Source: Bordetella trematum (GTDB taxonomy: Bacteria; Pseudomonadota; Gammaproteobacteria; Burkholderiales; Burkholderiaceae_B). Taken from it: a stretch of DNA of 64,000 bases. Numbering within the stretch: the first letter of the stretch is position 1; each line of letters begins with the position of its first letter. The notes beneath the pieces are model-generated. The model was not told where the DNA came from and did no database searches. It saw only the letters and a program-made list of their open reading frames with translations. The stretch covers positions 124,195-188,194 of the forward strand of contig NZ_FKBR01000033.1 in assembly GCF_900078335.1 (NCBI RefSeq), given 5' to 3'. This document shows positions 28,085 to 37,186 of the stretch, one piece after another. A program made the translations under genes and the position numbers.

Positions 28085-28234
28085 ATTTTCCTGATGGAAC
28101 CCCATTGGCGGTTTTTGCCAACAGAAAGCGCGAATTCTGTGGCCGATACCGTATGCGCCGCCCCGGGCTCCGGGGCGGCTCAGGGTACACTAGCGGCATT
28201 CCTTTTGCTTCTTCCGTCTCAGGAACCTTCCCTC

Positions 28235-29485
28235 ATGTTCGACCGCAAGCTCACCCTCGACAAGGTGGATCCCGACCTTTGGGCCGCCATCCAGCAAGAA
28301 GATGTCCGTCAAGAACAGCACATCGAGCTGATCGCTTCCGAAAACTACGCCAGCCCCGCCGTCATGCAGGCGCAAGGCACGCAGTTGACCAACAAGTACG
28401 CTGAGGGCTATCCCGGCAAGCGTTACTACGGTGGTTGCGAATACGTCGACATCATCGAGCAGCTCGCGATCGACCGCCTGAAGGCGGTGTTCGGCGCCGA
28501 GGCCGCCAACGTGCAGCCCAACTCCGGTTCGCAGGCCAATCAGGGCGTGTACATGGCCGTCCTGAAGCCGGGCGACACCGTGCTGGGCATGAGCCTGGCC
28601 GAAGGCGGTCACCTGACGCACGGCGCGTCGGTCAATGCTTCGGGCAAGCTGTACAACTTCATTCCCTATGGCCTGGATGCCAACGAAGTCCTGGACTACG
28701 AGCAGGTCGAAGCCCTGGCCAAGGAACACAAGCCCAAGCTGATCGTCGCTGGCGCCTCGGCCTATTCCCTGCACATCGATTTCGAGCGCATGGCCCGTAT
28801 CGCCCACGACAACGGCGCGCTGTTCATGGTCGATATCGCCCACTACGCCGGCCTGGTGGCCGGTGGCCAGTATCCCAACCCGGTGCCGCACGCCGATTTC
28901 GTCACCTCGACCACGCACAAGTCGCTGCGCGGTCCGCGCGGCGGCGTCATCATGATGAAGGCCGAGTTCGAGAAGGCGGTCAACTCGGCCATCTTCCCGG
29001 GCATTCAGGGCGGCCCCCTTGAGCACGTCATCGCCGCCAAGGCCGTGGCCTTCAAGGAAGCCCTGGAGCCGGAGTTCAAGGAGTACGCGGCTCAGGTCGT
29101 CAAGAACGCCAAGGTGATGGCCGACACGCTGGTCAAGCGTGGCCTGCGCATCGTGTCCGGCCGCACCGAGAGCCACGTGATGCTGGTCGACCTGCGCGCC
29201 ATGGGCATCACCGGCAAGGAAGCCGAGGCCGTGCTGGGCCAGGCCCACATCACGGTCAACAAGAACGCCATTCCGAATGATCCGGAGAAGCCCTTCGTGA
29301 CCAGCGGCATCCGTCTGGGCACCCCGGCCATGACGACGCGCGGCTTCAAGGAGGCCGAGGCCGAACTGACCGCCAACCTGATTGCCGACGTGCTGGAGAA
29401 TCCGCGCGACGAAGCCAACATCGCCGCCGTGCGCGCCAAGGTGAACGAGCTGACCTCGCGTCTGCCCGTCTACAGCGCCAAGTAA
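28235..29485 (+). CDS. glyA: Serine hydroxymethyltransferase
   Basis: PLP enzyme interconverting serine and glycine with tetrahydrofolate, the main source of one-carbon units. It has 416 residues. The PLP lysine is K229 in [14 protein letters not shown]. Other signatures: [15 protein letters not shown] and [21 protein letters not shown] at 28235 follows CAGGAA and matches the family N terminus (MFDRKLTL). It is followed by a strong terminator and then the nrdR-rib genes. Confidence 0.98.
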   Translation: MFDRKLTLDKVDPDLWAAIQQEDVRQEQHIELIASENYASPAVMQAQGTQLTNKYAEGYPGKRYYGGCEYVDIIEQLAIDRLKAVFGAEAANVQPNSGSQANQGVYMAVLKPGDTVLGMSLAEGGHLTHGASVNASGKLYNFIPYGLDANEVLDYEQVEALAKEHKPKLIVAGASAYSLHIDFERMARIAHDNGALFMVDIAHYAGLVAGGQYPNPVPHADFVTSTTHKSLRGPRGGVIMMKAEFEKAVNSAIFPGIQGGPLEHVIAAKAVAFKEALEPEFKEYAAQVVKNAKVMADTLVKRGLRIVSGRTESHVMLVDLRAMGITGKEAEAVLGQAHITVNKNAIPNDPEKPFVTSGIRLGTPAMTTRGFKEAEAELTANLIADVLENPRDEANIAAVRAKVNELTSRLPVYSAK

Positions 29486-29502
29486 GCGACTGAAGGCTGT
29501 CT

Positions 29503-29535
29503 CAGGGCGGGCTCTGCGGGGCCCGCCCTGTTTTT
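29503..29535 (+). terminator. Intrinsic terminator of glyA
   Basis: A perfect 10-bp stem CAGGGCGGGC/GCCCGCCCTG with an 8-base loop, followed by TTTTT (29531-29535), 17 bases after the glyA stop. Confidence 0.93.
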
Positions 29536-29627
29536 ATGTGCGCTGCCCGCAACATTGGCCGATGGCAGGCGCGCCGGAATCGGCGCTGTCATTACAATGG
29601 GGCGATGAACAGGCACAGGGGATAGAC

Positions 29628-30113
29628 ATGAAGTGCCCATTTTGCGCCAATGCGGACACCCAGGTGGTCGACAGCCGGGTCTCCGAAGAGGGTGACACCA
29701 TACGCCGCCGCAGGCGCTGCCTGGCCTGTGACAAACGCTTCACTACCTATGAGCGCGTCGAGCTGGCGATGCCCACGGTGGTCAAGCGTGACGGCAGCCG
29801 CAGCGAGTACGACACGGGCAAACTGCGCGGCAGCCTGACGCTGGCATTGCGCAAGCGCCCGGTAAGCACCGAGGAGGTGGATGGCGCGGTGGCGCGCATC
29901 GAAGAAACCCTGCTCGGCAGTGGCCTGCGCGAGGTGCCGAGCGAGCAGATCGGCGAGCTGGTCATGAATGAGCTGCGCAGGCTGGATAAAGTGGCCTACG
30001 TCCGTTTTGCGTCCGTCTATAAAAGTTTCGAGGATATCGGCGAGTTCGTCGAGGCGATCCGCGAGATGCAGGGCCCGCGCCGCCCGGCCAGCGCCAAGCT
30101 GCGCAAGGACTGA
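29628..30113 (+). CDS. nrdR: Transcriptional repressor NrdR
   Basis: ATP/dATP-sensing zinc-ribbon repressor of ribonucleotide reductase genes, 161 residues. The zinc ligands are C3, C6 (MKCPFC), C31 and C34 (CLAC), with the arginine run RRRR (27-30) between them. An ATP-cone domain follows ([19 protein letters not shown]). A TACAAT -10 candidate lies at 29593-29598. The gene order glyA-nrdR-ribD is common in related bacteria. Confidence 0.97.
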   Translation: MKCPFCANADTQVVDSRVSEEGDTIRRRRRCLACDKRFTTYERVELAMPTVVKRDGSRSEYDTGKLRGSLTLALRKRPVSTEEVDGAVARIEETLLGSGLREVPSEQIGELVMNELRRLDKVAYVRFASVYKSFEDIGEFVEAIREMQGPRRPASAKLRKD

Positions 30114-30151
30114 TCCTGAACGCGGCGGGCGCTGCAGATACAATTCCCGGC

Positions 30152-31309
30152 ATGCCTGAAGCCAGTTTCCAAGATGTCGAATGGATGCGTCGCGCCCTGG
30201 CGCTGGCGCAGGGCGTGATCCACACCACTTCGCCCAACCCCCGGGTCGGCTGCGTGATCGTGCGCGATGGCCAGGTGCTGGGCGAGGGCGCCACCCAGCC
30301 GCCGGGCGGTCCGCATGCCGAGGTCATGGCGCTGCGCGCCGCGCAGGCCGCCGGGCATGCGCTGGCGGGCGCCACCGTCTATGTCACGCTTGAACCCTGC
30401 AGCCATTTCGGCCGCACGCCGCCTTGCGCCGATGCGCTGGTGGCCGCGGCGCCTGCGCGCGTGGTGGTCGCGCTGGGCGACCCCAATCCCAGCGTGGCCG
30501 GCAAGGGCTGCGCGCGTCTGCGCGCAGCCGGCATTCGCGTCACGCAAGGCGTATGCGAAGAAGAGGCCCTGGCCCTGAACGCCGGCTTCGTGGCCCGCAT
30601 GAGCCGCGGGACCCCCTGGGCGTGGCTCAAGCTGGCTGCCTCGCTCGATGGTCGCAGCGCCCTGCACAATGGCGCATCGCAGTGGATCACCGGCCCTCAG
30701 GCGCGGGCCGACGGCCATGCCTGGCGAGCGCGGGCCGATGTGGTGCTGACCGGCATCGGCACTGTGCTGCACGACGACCCGAGGCTGAACGTGCGCGAGG
30801 TGGCTACGCCGCGCCAGCCGCGCAAGGCGCTGGTCGATGCGCAGCTGCGCGTGTCGCCCCAGGCGCGCCTGTTCGACGATGGGCCGGCCTGGGTCTTCAC
30901 GGCGGTGAAGGATGCGGACAGGACGGCGCGTCTGGCCGAGCGTCAGGCCGAGGTGATCTGTCTGCCCGATGCCGGCGGACAGCGTGTCGATCTGGCGGCG
31001 ATGATGCGCTGGCTGGCTGCCCGGGATTGCAATGAGGTTCACGTGGAAGCCGGCGCCGGTCTGTCGGGCGCGCTGTTCGAGGCCGGTTGCATCGATGCGC
31101 TGCTGGTATATCTGGCGCCCGTGCTGCTGGGCGATGCCGCGGGGATGTTGAATCTGCCCGCGCTGCACAGCCTGGAGGGCGTGCGGCGCTTTGCGTTTAC
31201 CGACATGGTGCCGGTAGGCGGGGATGTGCGTTTGCTGGCCCGGGACCCGGTGCGCTGGCAGGCGCTGTTGGACAGTACCCGCCAGGCCCTGGCGCGGCCG
31301 TCCCTTTAG
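30152..31309 (+). CDS. ribD: Riboflavin biosynthesis deaminase/reductase RibD
   Basis: Bifunctional enzyme for steps 2 and 3 of riboflavin synthesis, 385 residues. The N-terminal deaminase shows HAE (55-57) and zinc cysteines C83 and C92 in EPCSHFGRTPPC. The C-terminal reductase begins WAWLKLAASLDGRSAL and has HVEAGAGLSGALFEAG. It is followed 9 bases later by ribE, with which it forms an operon. No FMN riboswitch was recognised ahead of it. Confidence 0.97.
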   Translation: MPEASFQDVEWMRRALALAQGVIHTTSPNPRVGCVIVRDGQVLGEGATQPPGGPHAEVMALRAAQAAGHALAGATVYVTLEPCSHFGRTPPCADALVAAAPARVVVALGDPNPSVAGKGCARLRAAGIRVTQGVCEEEALALNAGFVARMSRGTPWAWLKLAASLDGRSALHNGASQWITGPQARADGHAWRARADVVLTGIGTVLHDDPRLNVREVATPRQPRKALVDAQLRVSPQARLFDDGPAWVFTAVKDADRTARLAERQAEVICLPDAGGQRVDLAAMMRWLAARDCNEVHVEAGAGLSGALFEAGCIDALLVYLAPVLLGDAAGMLNLPALHSLEGVRRFAFTDMVPVGGDVRLLARDPVRWQALLDSTRQALARPSL

Positions 31310-31318
31310 GAGAAACGT

Positions 31319-31951
31319 ATGTTTACGGGTTTGGTGGCGGCGGTGGGCCGCATCGACAAGGTACAGCCCCTGAGCGGGGAAGCGGCGGGCGTCAAGCTGG
31401 ATATCGATGCCGGCGACCTGGACATGAGCGACGTCGCCATCGGCGACTCGATTGCGGTGCAGGGCGCCTGCATGACGGTGGTGGCCCTGTCGCCGCGCGG
31501 CTTCGAGGTCGATGTCTCGCGCGAGAGCCTGCGCCTGACGGTTGGCCTGGACCGCGAGGGCGCGCCGGTCAACCTGGAGAAATCGCTGGGCCTGGGCGAC
31601 AAGCTGGGCGGCCATCTGGTGTCGGGCCATGTCGATGGGCTGGGTACGGTGCGCCGCTTTGCGCCGGCGGGAGAGTCGCGCGAGCTGGTGATCGCCGTGC
31701 CGCAGGCGTTGGCGCGATTCCTGGCGTACAAAGGTTCGATTACCGTCAATGGCGTGAGCCTGACGGTCAATCGCGTGGATGACGCGGCCGAGGGCTGCGA
31801 CGTCAGCATCAATGTCATTCCGCATACGCAGGCTGTCACCACGCTGGGTCAATTGCAGGCCGGCGATCAGGTCAACCTGGAGATCGATATGATTGCCCGT
31901 TATGTGGAGCGCATGCTGCGTGCCGGCGTGATGCCGGGCGTGGCCGGCTGA
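31319..31951 (+). CDS. ribE: Riboflavin synthase alpha chain
   Basis: Dismutates two 6,7-dimethyl-8-ribityllumazine molecules to riboflavin. It has 210 residues with the internal duplication of the family: the barrel repeats begin MFTGLVAAVGRID and GGHLVSGHVDGLGTV. The Shine-Dalgarno is AGGAGAAA before the ATG. Operon partner of ribD. Followed by a fully palindromic terminator. Confidence 0.97.
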   Translation: MFTGLVAAVGRIDKVQPLSGEAAGVKLDIDAGDLDMSDVAIGDSIAVQGACMTVVALSPRGFEVDVSRESLRLTVGLDREGAPVNLEKSLGLGDKLGGHLVSGHVDGLGTVRRFAPAGESRELVIAVPQALARFLAYKGSITVNGVSLTVNRVDDAAEGCDVSINVIPHTQAVTTLGQLQAGDQVNLEIDMIARYVERMLRAGVMPGVAG

Positions 31952-31973
31952 ACCACGGACAGCGTCAGTGTCG

Positions 31974-32005
31974 GCAAGACGGCGGCCCGCGGGCCGCCGT
32001 CTTGC
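31974..32005. terminator. Bidirectional palindromic terminator after ribE
   Basis: A perfect 32-base palindrome: the 15-base arm starting GCAAGACGGCGG mirrors itself around a central GC, then continues into TTTGTT. It lies between the convergent ribE and hydrolase genes. Full symmetry without a loop also allows a cruciform. Confidence 0.85.
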
Positions 32006-32026
32006 TTTGTTCTGCCAGGGGGGCGC

Positions 32027-32791
32027 TCAGCCGGCCTCGCCGGCCAGGAAGGATTCGATGGCGCTGACCAGCGCGAGGGGCGTCTCGTTCATCGGATAGT
32101 GGCCGGCGTTTTTCAGGATCTCGAGCGAGGCCCGGGGATAGCGGCGCAGGTAGGTGCGCGTCATCAGGGCCGCGGTGAAGGTGGGGTCGTGTTCGCCCAC
32201 CAGAACTTTCACCGGGTGAGTGCCGGTGATCGCATCGCTGAAGTCGGTGTCGGCCCAGGCGCTCAGATAGGCGCCAAAGGCATCCGGGCAGGCATGGGCG
32301 GCCGAATAGTCGGCCTTCCATGCGACCCAGGTGTCGGGCAGGCGCATGCCGGTGCTGCGATCGATGATGGCCTTGCGGTATTCCGGCTCGCGGGCTGCGG
32401 CTTCGAGAAACTGCCGGGTCGGTGCATCGTATCGGACGCCGCCGCAAGGGACTGGCGCCACGGCTACCAGCGCCCGCACCCGATCCGGCGCCAGGGTGGC
32501 AATGCGTTCGATTGCCATGCCGCCCATCGAATGGCCGACGAGGCTGAAACGATGGATATCGAGTGCGTCCGCCAGCGCCAGCGCATCGTGGGCGATTTCG
32601 TCGATGGTGCAGGCGCCTGGCGTGTGCATGCGGTCGCCATAACCCCGGTAGTTCATGAAGAGATAACGGAAGGCATTGCCGTTCAGCCAGGGTTCCATGG
32701 GCGCGAAGGCATGGGCGTCGCCGAACCAGCCGTGCAGGACCAGCGCGGTGTGTGGGCCATTGCCCACGCAATGAAAGGAGTTGGACATCAT
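32027..32791 (-). CDS. Alpha/beta hydrolase
   Basis: A 254-residue cytoplasmic alpha/beta hydrolase. VLHGWFGDAHAF is the oxyanion strand/loop, GHSMGG (86-91) gives catalytic Ser88, LVGEHDPTF carries the acid Asp, and NAGHYPMNE the histidine. It resembles esterases and lactonases of small molecules. The start is one of two adjacent ATGs (32791 or 32788). A longer in-frame extension to 32893 is rejected because it has arginine-rich non-homologous content and would overlap the divergent promoter. Divergent from an AraC-type regulator that probably controls it. Confidence 0.85.
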   Translation of the reverse strand: MMSNSFHCVGNGPHTALVLHGWFGDAHAFAPMEPWLNGNAFRYLFMNYRGYGDRMHTPGACTIDEIAHDALALADALDIHRFSLVGHSMGGMAIERIATLAPDRVRALVAVAPVPCGGVRYDAPTRQFLEAAAREPEYRKAIIDRSTGMRLPDTWVAWKADYSAAHACPDAFGAYLSAWADTDFSDAITGTHPVKVLVGEHDPTFTAALMTRTYLRRYPRASLEILKNAGHYPMNETPLALVSAIESFLAGEAG

Positions 32792-32912
32792 GATTCCGCA
32801 GTGAAGGAGAGACCGTCTTGGGAGGGATCGGCGCAGGCCGATGGGGCAGATCGTAGGTCGCCCCGGCGGGGCCCGCCTTCGGCATCGGGTCAATCGCTAT
32901 AGAATTTGGGCC

Positions 32913-33698
32913 ATGCGCAATACCCTGGTCGATCCTTTCGAAGATATTCCTCGCGGTGTGGTCGTGACGGCGAATGAGTACGTTGCCGGATCTTCGTTCC
33001 CGGTCCATCGGCATCGGCGCGGGCAGTTCGCATTCGCCTCGCGGGGCACGATCAGTGTGGCCACGCCGCAGGGCCGGTGGCTGGTGCCGCCGCAACGTGC
33101 CTGCTGGGTGCCGGCAGGCATCCCCCATGAGATGACAATGCGTGGCCACGTCACCATGCTCAACGTCTTTGTGTCGCCGCAGGAGGTGCGGGCGCAGCAG
33201 CTGCCGGCCGATTGCGGCGTGCATGGCGTGTCGCCGCTGCTGCGGCATCTTCTGGAGGAAGCCATCGATCTGCCTGCCTTGTACGAACTCGAGGGACGCG
33301 CCGGCAAACTGATGAGCCTGCTGCTGGCGGAGATCGCGGTGATGCCGCGTCTGTCGTTGCATGCGCCGTTGCCGGCCGAGCCGCGTCTGGCTGCGGCTTG
33401 CCGGTGTCTGTTCGATGCGCCGTCGCTGGCGTTCGGGCTTGACCGCATGGCCGCCGAGGCGGGCATGAGCCGACGTACCTTCACGCGGCAGTTTCGCAAG
33501 CAGACGGGGGTGAGCTTTGCGCAATGGCGTCAGCAGGTGTGTCTGCTGGCGGCCATCGAGAGGCTGAGCGCCGGCCAGGCCATCACGCGCATCGCGCTGG
33601 ATCTGGGATATGTCAGCCCGAGCGCATTCTCATCGGTATTCCGGCGCGTACTCGGAATGCCGCCAAGCCAGTATCTGCGGGCGCAGCGCGCAGCCTGA
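32913..33698 (+). CDS. AraC family transcriptional regulator
   Basis: A 261-residue regulator. Its N-terminal cupin-like domain has the HRHRRGQFAFASRGTISV pattern, and the C-terminal AraC double helix-turn-helix reads GLDRMAAEAGMSRRTFTRQF and then ITRIALDLGYVSPSAFSSVF. ATG at 32913 is chosen because the protein begins shortly after a TATAGAAT -10 element at 32898-32905. Transcription would start close to the ATG itself. Divergent from the alpha/beta hydrolase. It resembles NimT/YdhB-like members where the inducer binds the cupin. Confidence 0.9.
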   Translation: MRNTLVDPFEDIPRGVVVTANEYVAGSSFPVHRHRRGQFAFASRGTISVATPQGRWLVPPQRACWVPAGIPHEMTMRGHVTMLNVFVSPQEVRAQQLPADCGVHGVSPLLRHLLEEAIDLPALYELEGRAGKLMSLLLAEIAVMPRLSLHAPLPAEPRLAAACRCLFDAPSLAFGLDRMAAEAGMSRRTFTRQFRKQTGVSFAQWRQQVCLLAAIERLSAGQAITRIALDLGYVSPSAFSSVFRRVLGMPPSQYLRAQRAA

Positions 33699-33988
33699 GC
33701 CCGGCGCTTGTGTCACCGGGCGCCGTTTGCGCTGGGCGTCAGCGCGCCGGCCGTTTCGTACGGTATCGAAAAGCATGTAGGGGAAACTCCGCAATCCAAC
33801 CGCCACGCAGCGCGGTACCCTGTCTATTGTGTGTGGTGAAAGCGCGACGACTACATAGTGGGGTGGCCCCGGCGGCGCAATTAGGACTGGCGAGGCTGGA
33901 GTGACAGGCACACAATGACCTGGACCCCCTGAGTTTTGGCTCCGCGCCGCGGATCCATTTCACGTCTGGCCAAGTAGGAGGGTTTGCC
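33699..33988. promoter_or_regulatory. Intergenic region before prkA
   Basis: A 290-base gap. It begins with a hairpin right after the araC stop (GCCCGG at 33699-33704 with CCGGGC at 33716-33721) and must contain the prkA operon promoter further on. I see no convincing sigma-54 -24/-12 pair and no gene. Confidence 0.4.
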
Positions 33989-35914
33989 GTGCATAGCATC
34001 CTCGATAGCTTCAAGTCCCAGTACGCCCGCGACCAGGACACCGAACTCTCGCTGCAAGAGTATCTGTCACTGGCCCGTCAGGATCCGATGATCTACGCCA
34101 GTCCGGCCGAGCGTATGCTCGCTGCCATCGGCGAGCCGGAACTCATCGATACACGCAACGATCCGCGTCTGTCGCGCCTGTTTTCAAACCGCACGATCCG
34201 GCGCTATCCCGCGTTCAAAGAGTTCTACGGCATGGAAGAGGTGATCGAGCAGATCGTCGCTTTCTTCAAGCACGCCGCGCAGGGTCTGGAGGAGCGCAAG
34301 CAGATCCTGTACCTGCTGGGGCCGGTGGGGGGAGGCAAGTCGTCCATCGCCGAGCGCCTGAAGGCCTTGATGCAGGACTACCCCATCTATGCGCTGAAGG
34401 GGTCGCCCATCAACGAGTCGCCACTGGGCTTGTTTGCGCCGGACCGCTATGCCGAGACCCTGCAGGCCGAGTACGGCATCGCGCCACGCTATCTGAGCGG
34501 CATCATGTCGCCCTGGGCGATCAAGCGCCTGAAAGAGTTCGACGGCGATGTCACGCAGTTCCGCGTGCTGCGGGTGCACCCCTCGGTGCTGCGCCAGGTG
34601 GCCATCGCCAAGACCGAACCGGGCGATGAGAACAACCAGGATATTTCATCGCTGGTGGGCAAGGTCGATATCCGCAAGCTCGATCGCTATTCGCAGGACG
34701 ATCCGGACGCCTATAGCTACAGCGGCGGGCTGTGCCTGGCCAACCAGGGGCTGCTGGAGTTCGTGGAGATGTTCAAGGCGCCCATCAAGATGCTGCACCC
34801 CTTGCTGACCGCGACGCAGGAAGGCAACTTCAAGGGCACCGAAGGTTTTTCGGCCATTCCCTTCAATGGCGTGATCCTGGCCCACTCCAACGAGTCGGAG
34901 TGGCAGACCTTTCGCAACAACAAGCACAACGAAGCGTTCCTGGACCGCATCTACATCGTCAAGGTGCCATACTGCCTGCAGGTCAGCGAAGAGCAGCGCA
35001 TCTATGAGAAGCTGCTGCGCAACAGTTCGCTGGCGCAGGCGCCGTGCGCACCGGGCACGCTGGAGATGATGGCGCAGTTCTCGGTGCTCTCGCGCCTGAA
35101 GGAGCCGGAGAACTCCAGCCTGTACTCCAAGCTGCGCGTGTATGACGGCGAAACCCTGAAGGATGTGGATCCCAAGGCCAAGTCGCTGCAGGAGTACAAG
35201 GACTACGCCGGCACCGACGAGGGCATGACGGGGGTGTCCACCCGCTTCGCCTACAAGATCCTGGCCAGCGTCTTCAACTATGACCAGGTCGAAGTGGCCG
35301 CCAACCCGGTGCACCTGATGTATGTGCTGGAGCAGCGCATCGCGCGCGAGGATTTCCCCGACGAACAGCGCCGGCGCTACCTGGAGTTCATCAAGGGCTA
35401 TCTGGCGCCACGCTATGCCGAGTTCATCGGCAAGGAGATCCAGACGGCCTATCTGGAGTCGTACTCGGAGTATGGCCAGAATATCTTCGACCGCTATGTG
35501 ACCTTCGCCGATTGCTGGATCCAGGACGAGGAGTTCCGCGACCCCGAAACCGGCGAGAGTTTCGATCGCGCCGCGCTCAATGACGAACTGGAGAAGATCG
35601 AGAAGCCCGCCGGCATCGCCAACCCCAAGGACTTCCGCAACGAGATCGTCAATTTCGTGCTGCGCGCGCGCGCCAACAGCGGCGGACGCAACCCGGACTG
35701 GACCAGCTACGAGAAGCTGCGCGAGGTGATCGAGAAAAAGATGTTCTCCAACACCGAGGATTTGCTGCCGGTGATCTCGTTCAATGCCAAGGCTTCCGCC
35801 GATGACAAGCGCAAGCATCAGAGCTTTGTGGATCGCATGGTCGGCAAGGGTTATACCGAGAAGCAGGTGCGCTTGCTGTGCGAATGGTATCTGCGCGTGA
35901 GGAAGTCATCCTGA
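33989..35914 (+). CDS. prkA: PrkA/YeaG family serine protein kinase
   Basis: A 641-residue AAA-plus kinase. The Walker A loop is GPVGGGKSS (111-119), and a PrkA C-terminal domain follows in the last third. In enterobacteria the YeaG homologue acts in nitrogen-starvation and stationary-phase stress (family knowledge). GTG start at 33989, with TAGGAGGG 6 bases upstream. It is the first gene of prkA-yeaH-spoVR, spaced 12 bases from yeaH. Substrate proteins are unknown. Confidence 0.96.
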   Translation: MHSILDSFKSQYARDQDTELSLQEYLSLARQDPMIYASPAERMLAAIGEPELIDTRNDPRLSRLFSNRTIRRYPAFKEFYGMEEVIEQIVAFFKHAAQGLEERKQILYLLGPVGGGKSSIAERLKALMQDYPIYALKGSPINESPLGLFAPDRYAETLQAEYGIAPRYLSGIMSPWAIKRLKEFDGDVTQFRVLRVHPSVLRQVAIAKTEPGDENNQDISSLVGKVDIRKLDRYSQDDPDAYSYSGGLCLANQGLLEFVEMFKAPIKMLHPLLTATQEGNFKGTEGFSAIPFNGVILAHSNESEWQTFRNNKHNEAFLDRIYIVKVPYCLQVSEEQRIYEKLLRNSSLAQAPCAPGTLEMMAQFSVLSRLKEPENSSLYSKLRVYDGETLKDVDPKAKSLQEYKDYAGTDEGMTGVSTRFAYKILASVFNYDQVEVAANPVHLMYVLEQRIAREDFPDEQRRRYLEFIKGYLAPRYAEFIGKEIQTAYLESYSEYGQNIFDRYVTFADCWIQDEEFRDPETGESFDRAALNDELEKIEKPAGIANPKDFRNEIVNFVLRARANSGGRNPDWTSYEKLREVIEKKMFSNTEDLLPVISFNAKASADDKRKHQSFVDRMVGKGYTEKQVRLLCEWYLRVRKSS

Positions 35915-35926
35915 AGGAGAGGCGTC

Positions 35927-37186
35927 ATGAACACGTTCATCGATCGCCGCCTGAACGGGCGCAACAAGAGCGCCGTGAATCGCGAACGTTTTCTGCGCCG
36001 CTACAAGGAGCAGATACGCAAGGCCGTGCAGGAGAGCGTGCGCGAACGCTCGATCACGGACATGGACCAGGGCGCCGAGATCAATCTGCCGGCGCGTGAT
36101 ATCTCCGAGCCCCGCTTTCGCTTCGGCGAAGGCGGCGACCGGGAGATCGTGCATCCCGGCAACCGCGAGTTCGTCAAGGGCGACGCCATCGCCCGGCCCC
36201 AGGGCGGCCAGGGGGAGGGGGGAGCGCAGCCGGGCGAAGGAGACAGCGTCGATGCCTTCACCTTCAGTTTGTCGCGCGAGGAGTTCCTCAAGCTGTTCTT
36301 CGACGATCTGGAGCTGCCGCAGCTGGCCCGCACGCAGCTGGGAGACGTGTCGCAGAAGCACTGGCGCCGCGCCGGCTACACCACCACCGGTGCGCCCAGC
36401 CAGCTGTCGATCGCCCGCAGCCTGAGGGCCTCGCTGGCGCGCCGCATGGCGCTGGGCCTGAATGCGCGCAGCGAGGCCGATGAGGCCGAGCAGGCATGGC
36501 GGCAGGCGCAGGCGAGGCAGGCCGACGAGCAGGAGCTGGCTGCCTTGCTAGAGGTCTGGCAGGCCGCGCAGCGCCGCGCCGCGCAAGTGCCCTTCCTGGA
36601 TGAGATGGACCTGCGCTATCGCCATCGGGTCGAGCAGGCTACGCCGGTGGCGCGTGCGGTGATGTTCTGCCTCATGGATGTGTCCGGGTCGATGGATGAG
36701 CGCAAGAAAGACCTGGCCAAGCGCTTTTTCACCCTGCTGTATCTCTTTCTGTCGCGCAAGTATGAAACCGTGGAGCTGGTGTTCATCCGCCATACGGACA
36801 GCGCCGAGGAAGTCGACGAGCAGGCTTTCTTCCACGATCCGAAGAGCGGCGGCACCATCGTCCTTTCGGCCCTGGAGCTGATGGATCAGATCGTGCAGGC
36901 GCGCTATCCGCCCGCAGCCTGGAACGTGTATGCCGCCCAGGCCAGCGACGGCGATTCGTTCGGCGCCGACGCCGGGCGCAGCGCACGCTTCCTGGCCGAG
37001 CGCCTGTTGCCGGCAACGCGTTATTTTGCCTATATCGAAGTGCCCGAGACGAGCGAGGCGCGCAAGAGCAGCCTGTGGGCCGAGTATGCCGAGCAGCAGG
37101 CGCCCCATTTCGTGATGCGCCGCATCCACGAACGCGGCGAGATCTATCCGGTCTTCCATGAGCTCTTCAAGAAGGAGGCCGCATGA
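35927..37186 (+). CDS. yeaH: YeaH/YhbH family protein (DUF444)
   Basis: A 419-residue partner of the PrkA kinase. The first 60 residues are basic (FIDRRLNGRNKSAVNRERFLR), a glycine-rich linker follows near 90-110, and a von Willebrand A-like domain begins at VMFCLMDVSGSMDERKK with the MIDAS-type DxSxS motif. Its start codon follows AAGGAGAGG. It ends in a 4-base overlap with spoVR (ATGA), so the two are translationally coupled. The molecular function is not established. Confidence 0.95.
   Translation: MNTFIDRRLNGRNKSAVNRERFLRRYKEQIRKAVQESVRERSITDMDQGAEINLPARDISEPRFRFGEGGDREIVHPGNREFVKGDAIARPQGGQGEGGAQPGEGDSVDAFTFSLSREEFLKLFFDDLELPQLARTQLGDVSQKHWRRAGYTTTGAPSQLSIARSLRASLARRMALGLNARSEADEAEQAWRQAQARQADEQELAALLEVWQAAQRRAAQVPFLDEMDLRYRHRVEQATPVARAVMFCLMDVSGSMDERKKDLAKRFFTLLYLFLSRKYETVELVFIRHTDSAEEVDEQAFFHDPKSGGTIVLSALELMDQIVQARYPPAAWNVYAAQASDGDSFGADAGRSARFLAERLLPATRYFAYIEVPETSEARKSSLWAEYAEQQAPHFVMRRIHERGEIYPVFHELFKKEAA

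Noticed and set aside
30114-30151. FMN riboswitch before ribD
   Set aside because: The gap is only 38 bases and the preceding gene is nrdR, so there is no room for the aptamer.
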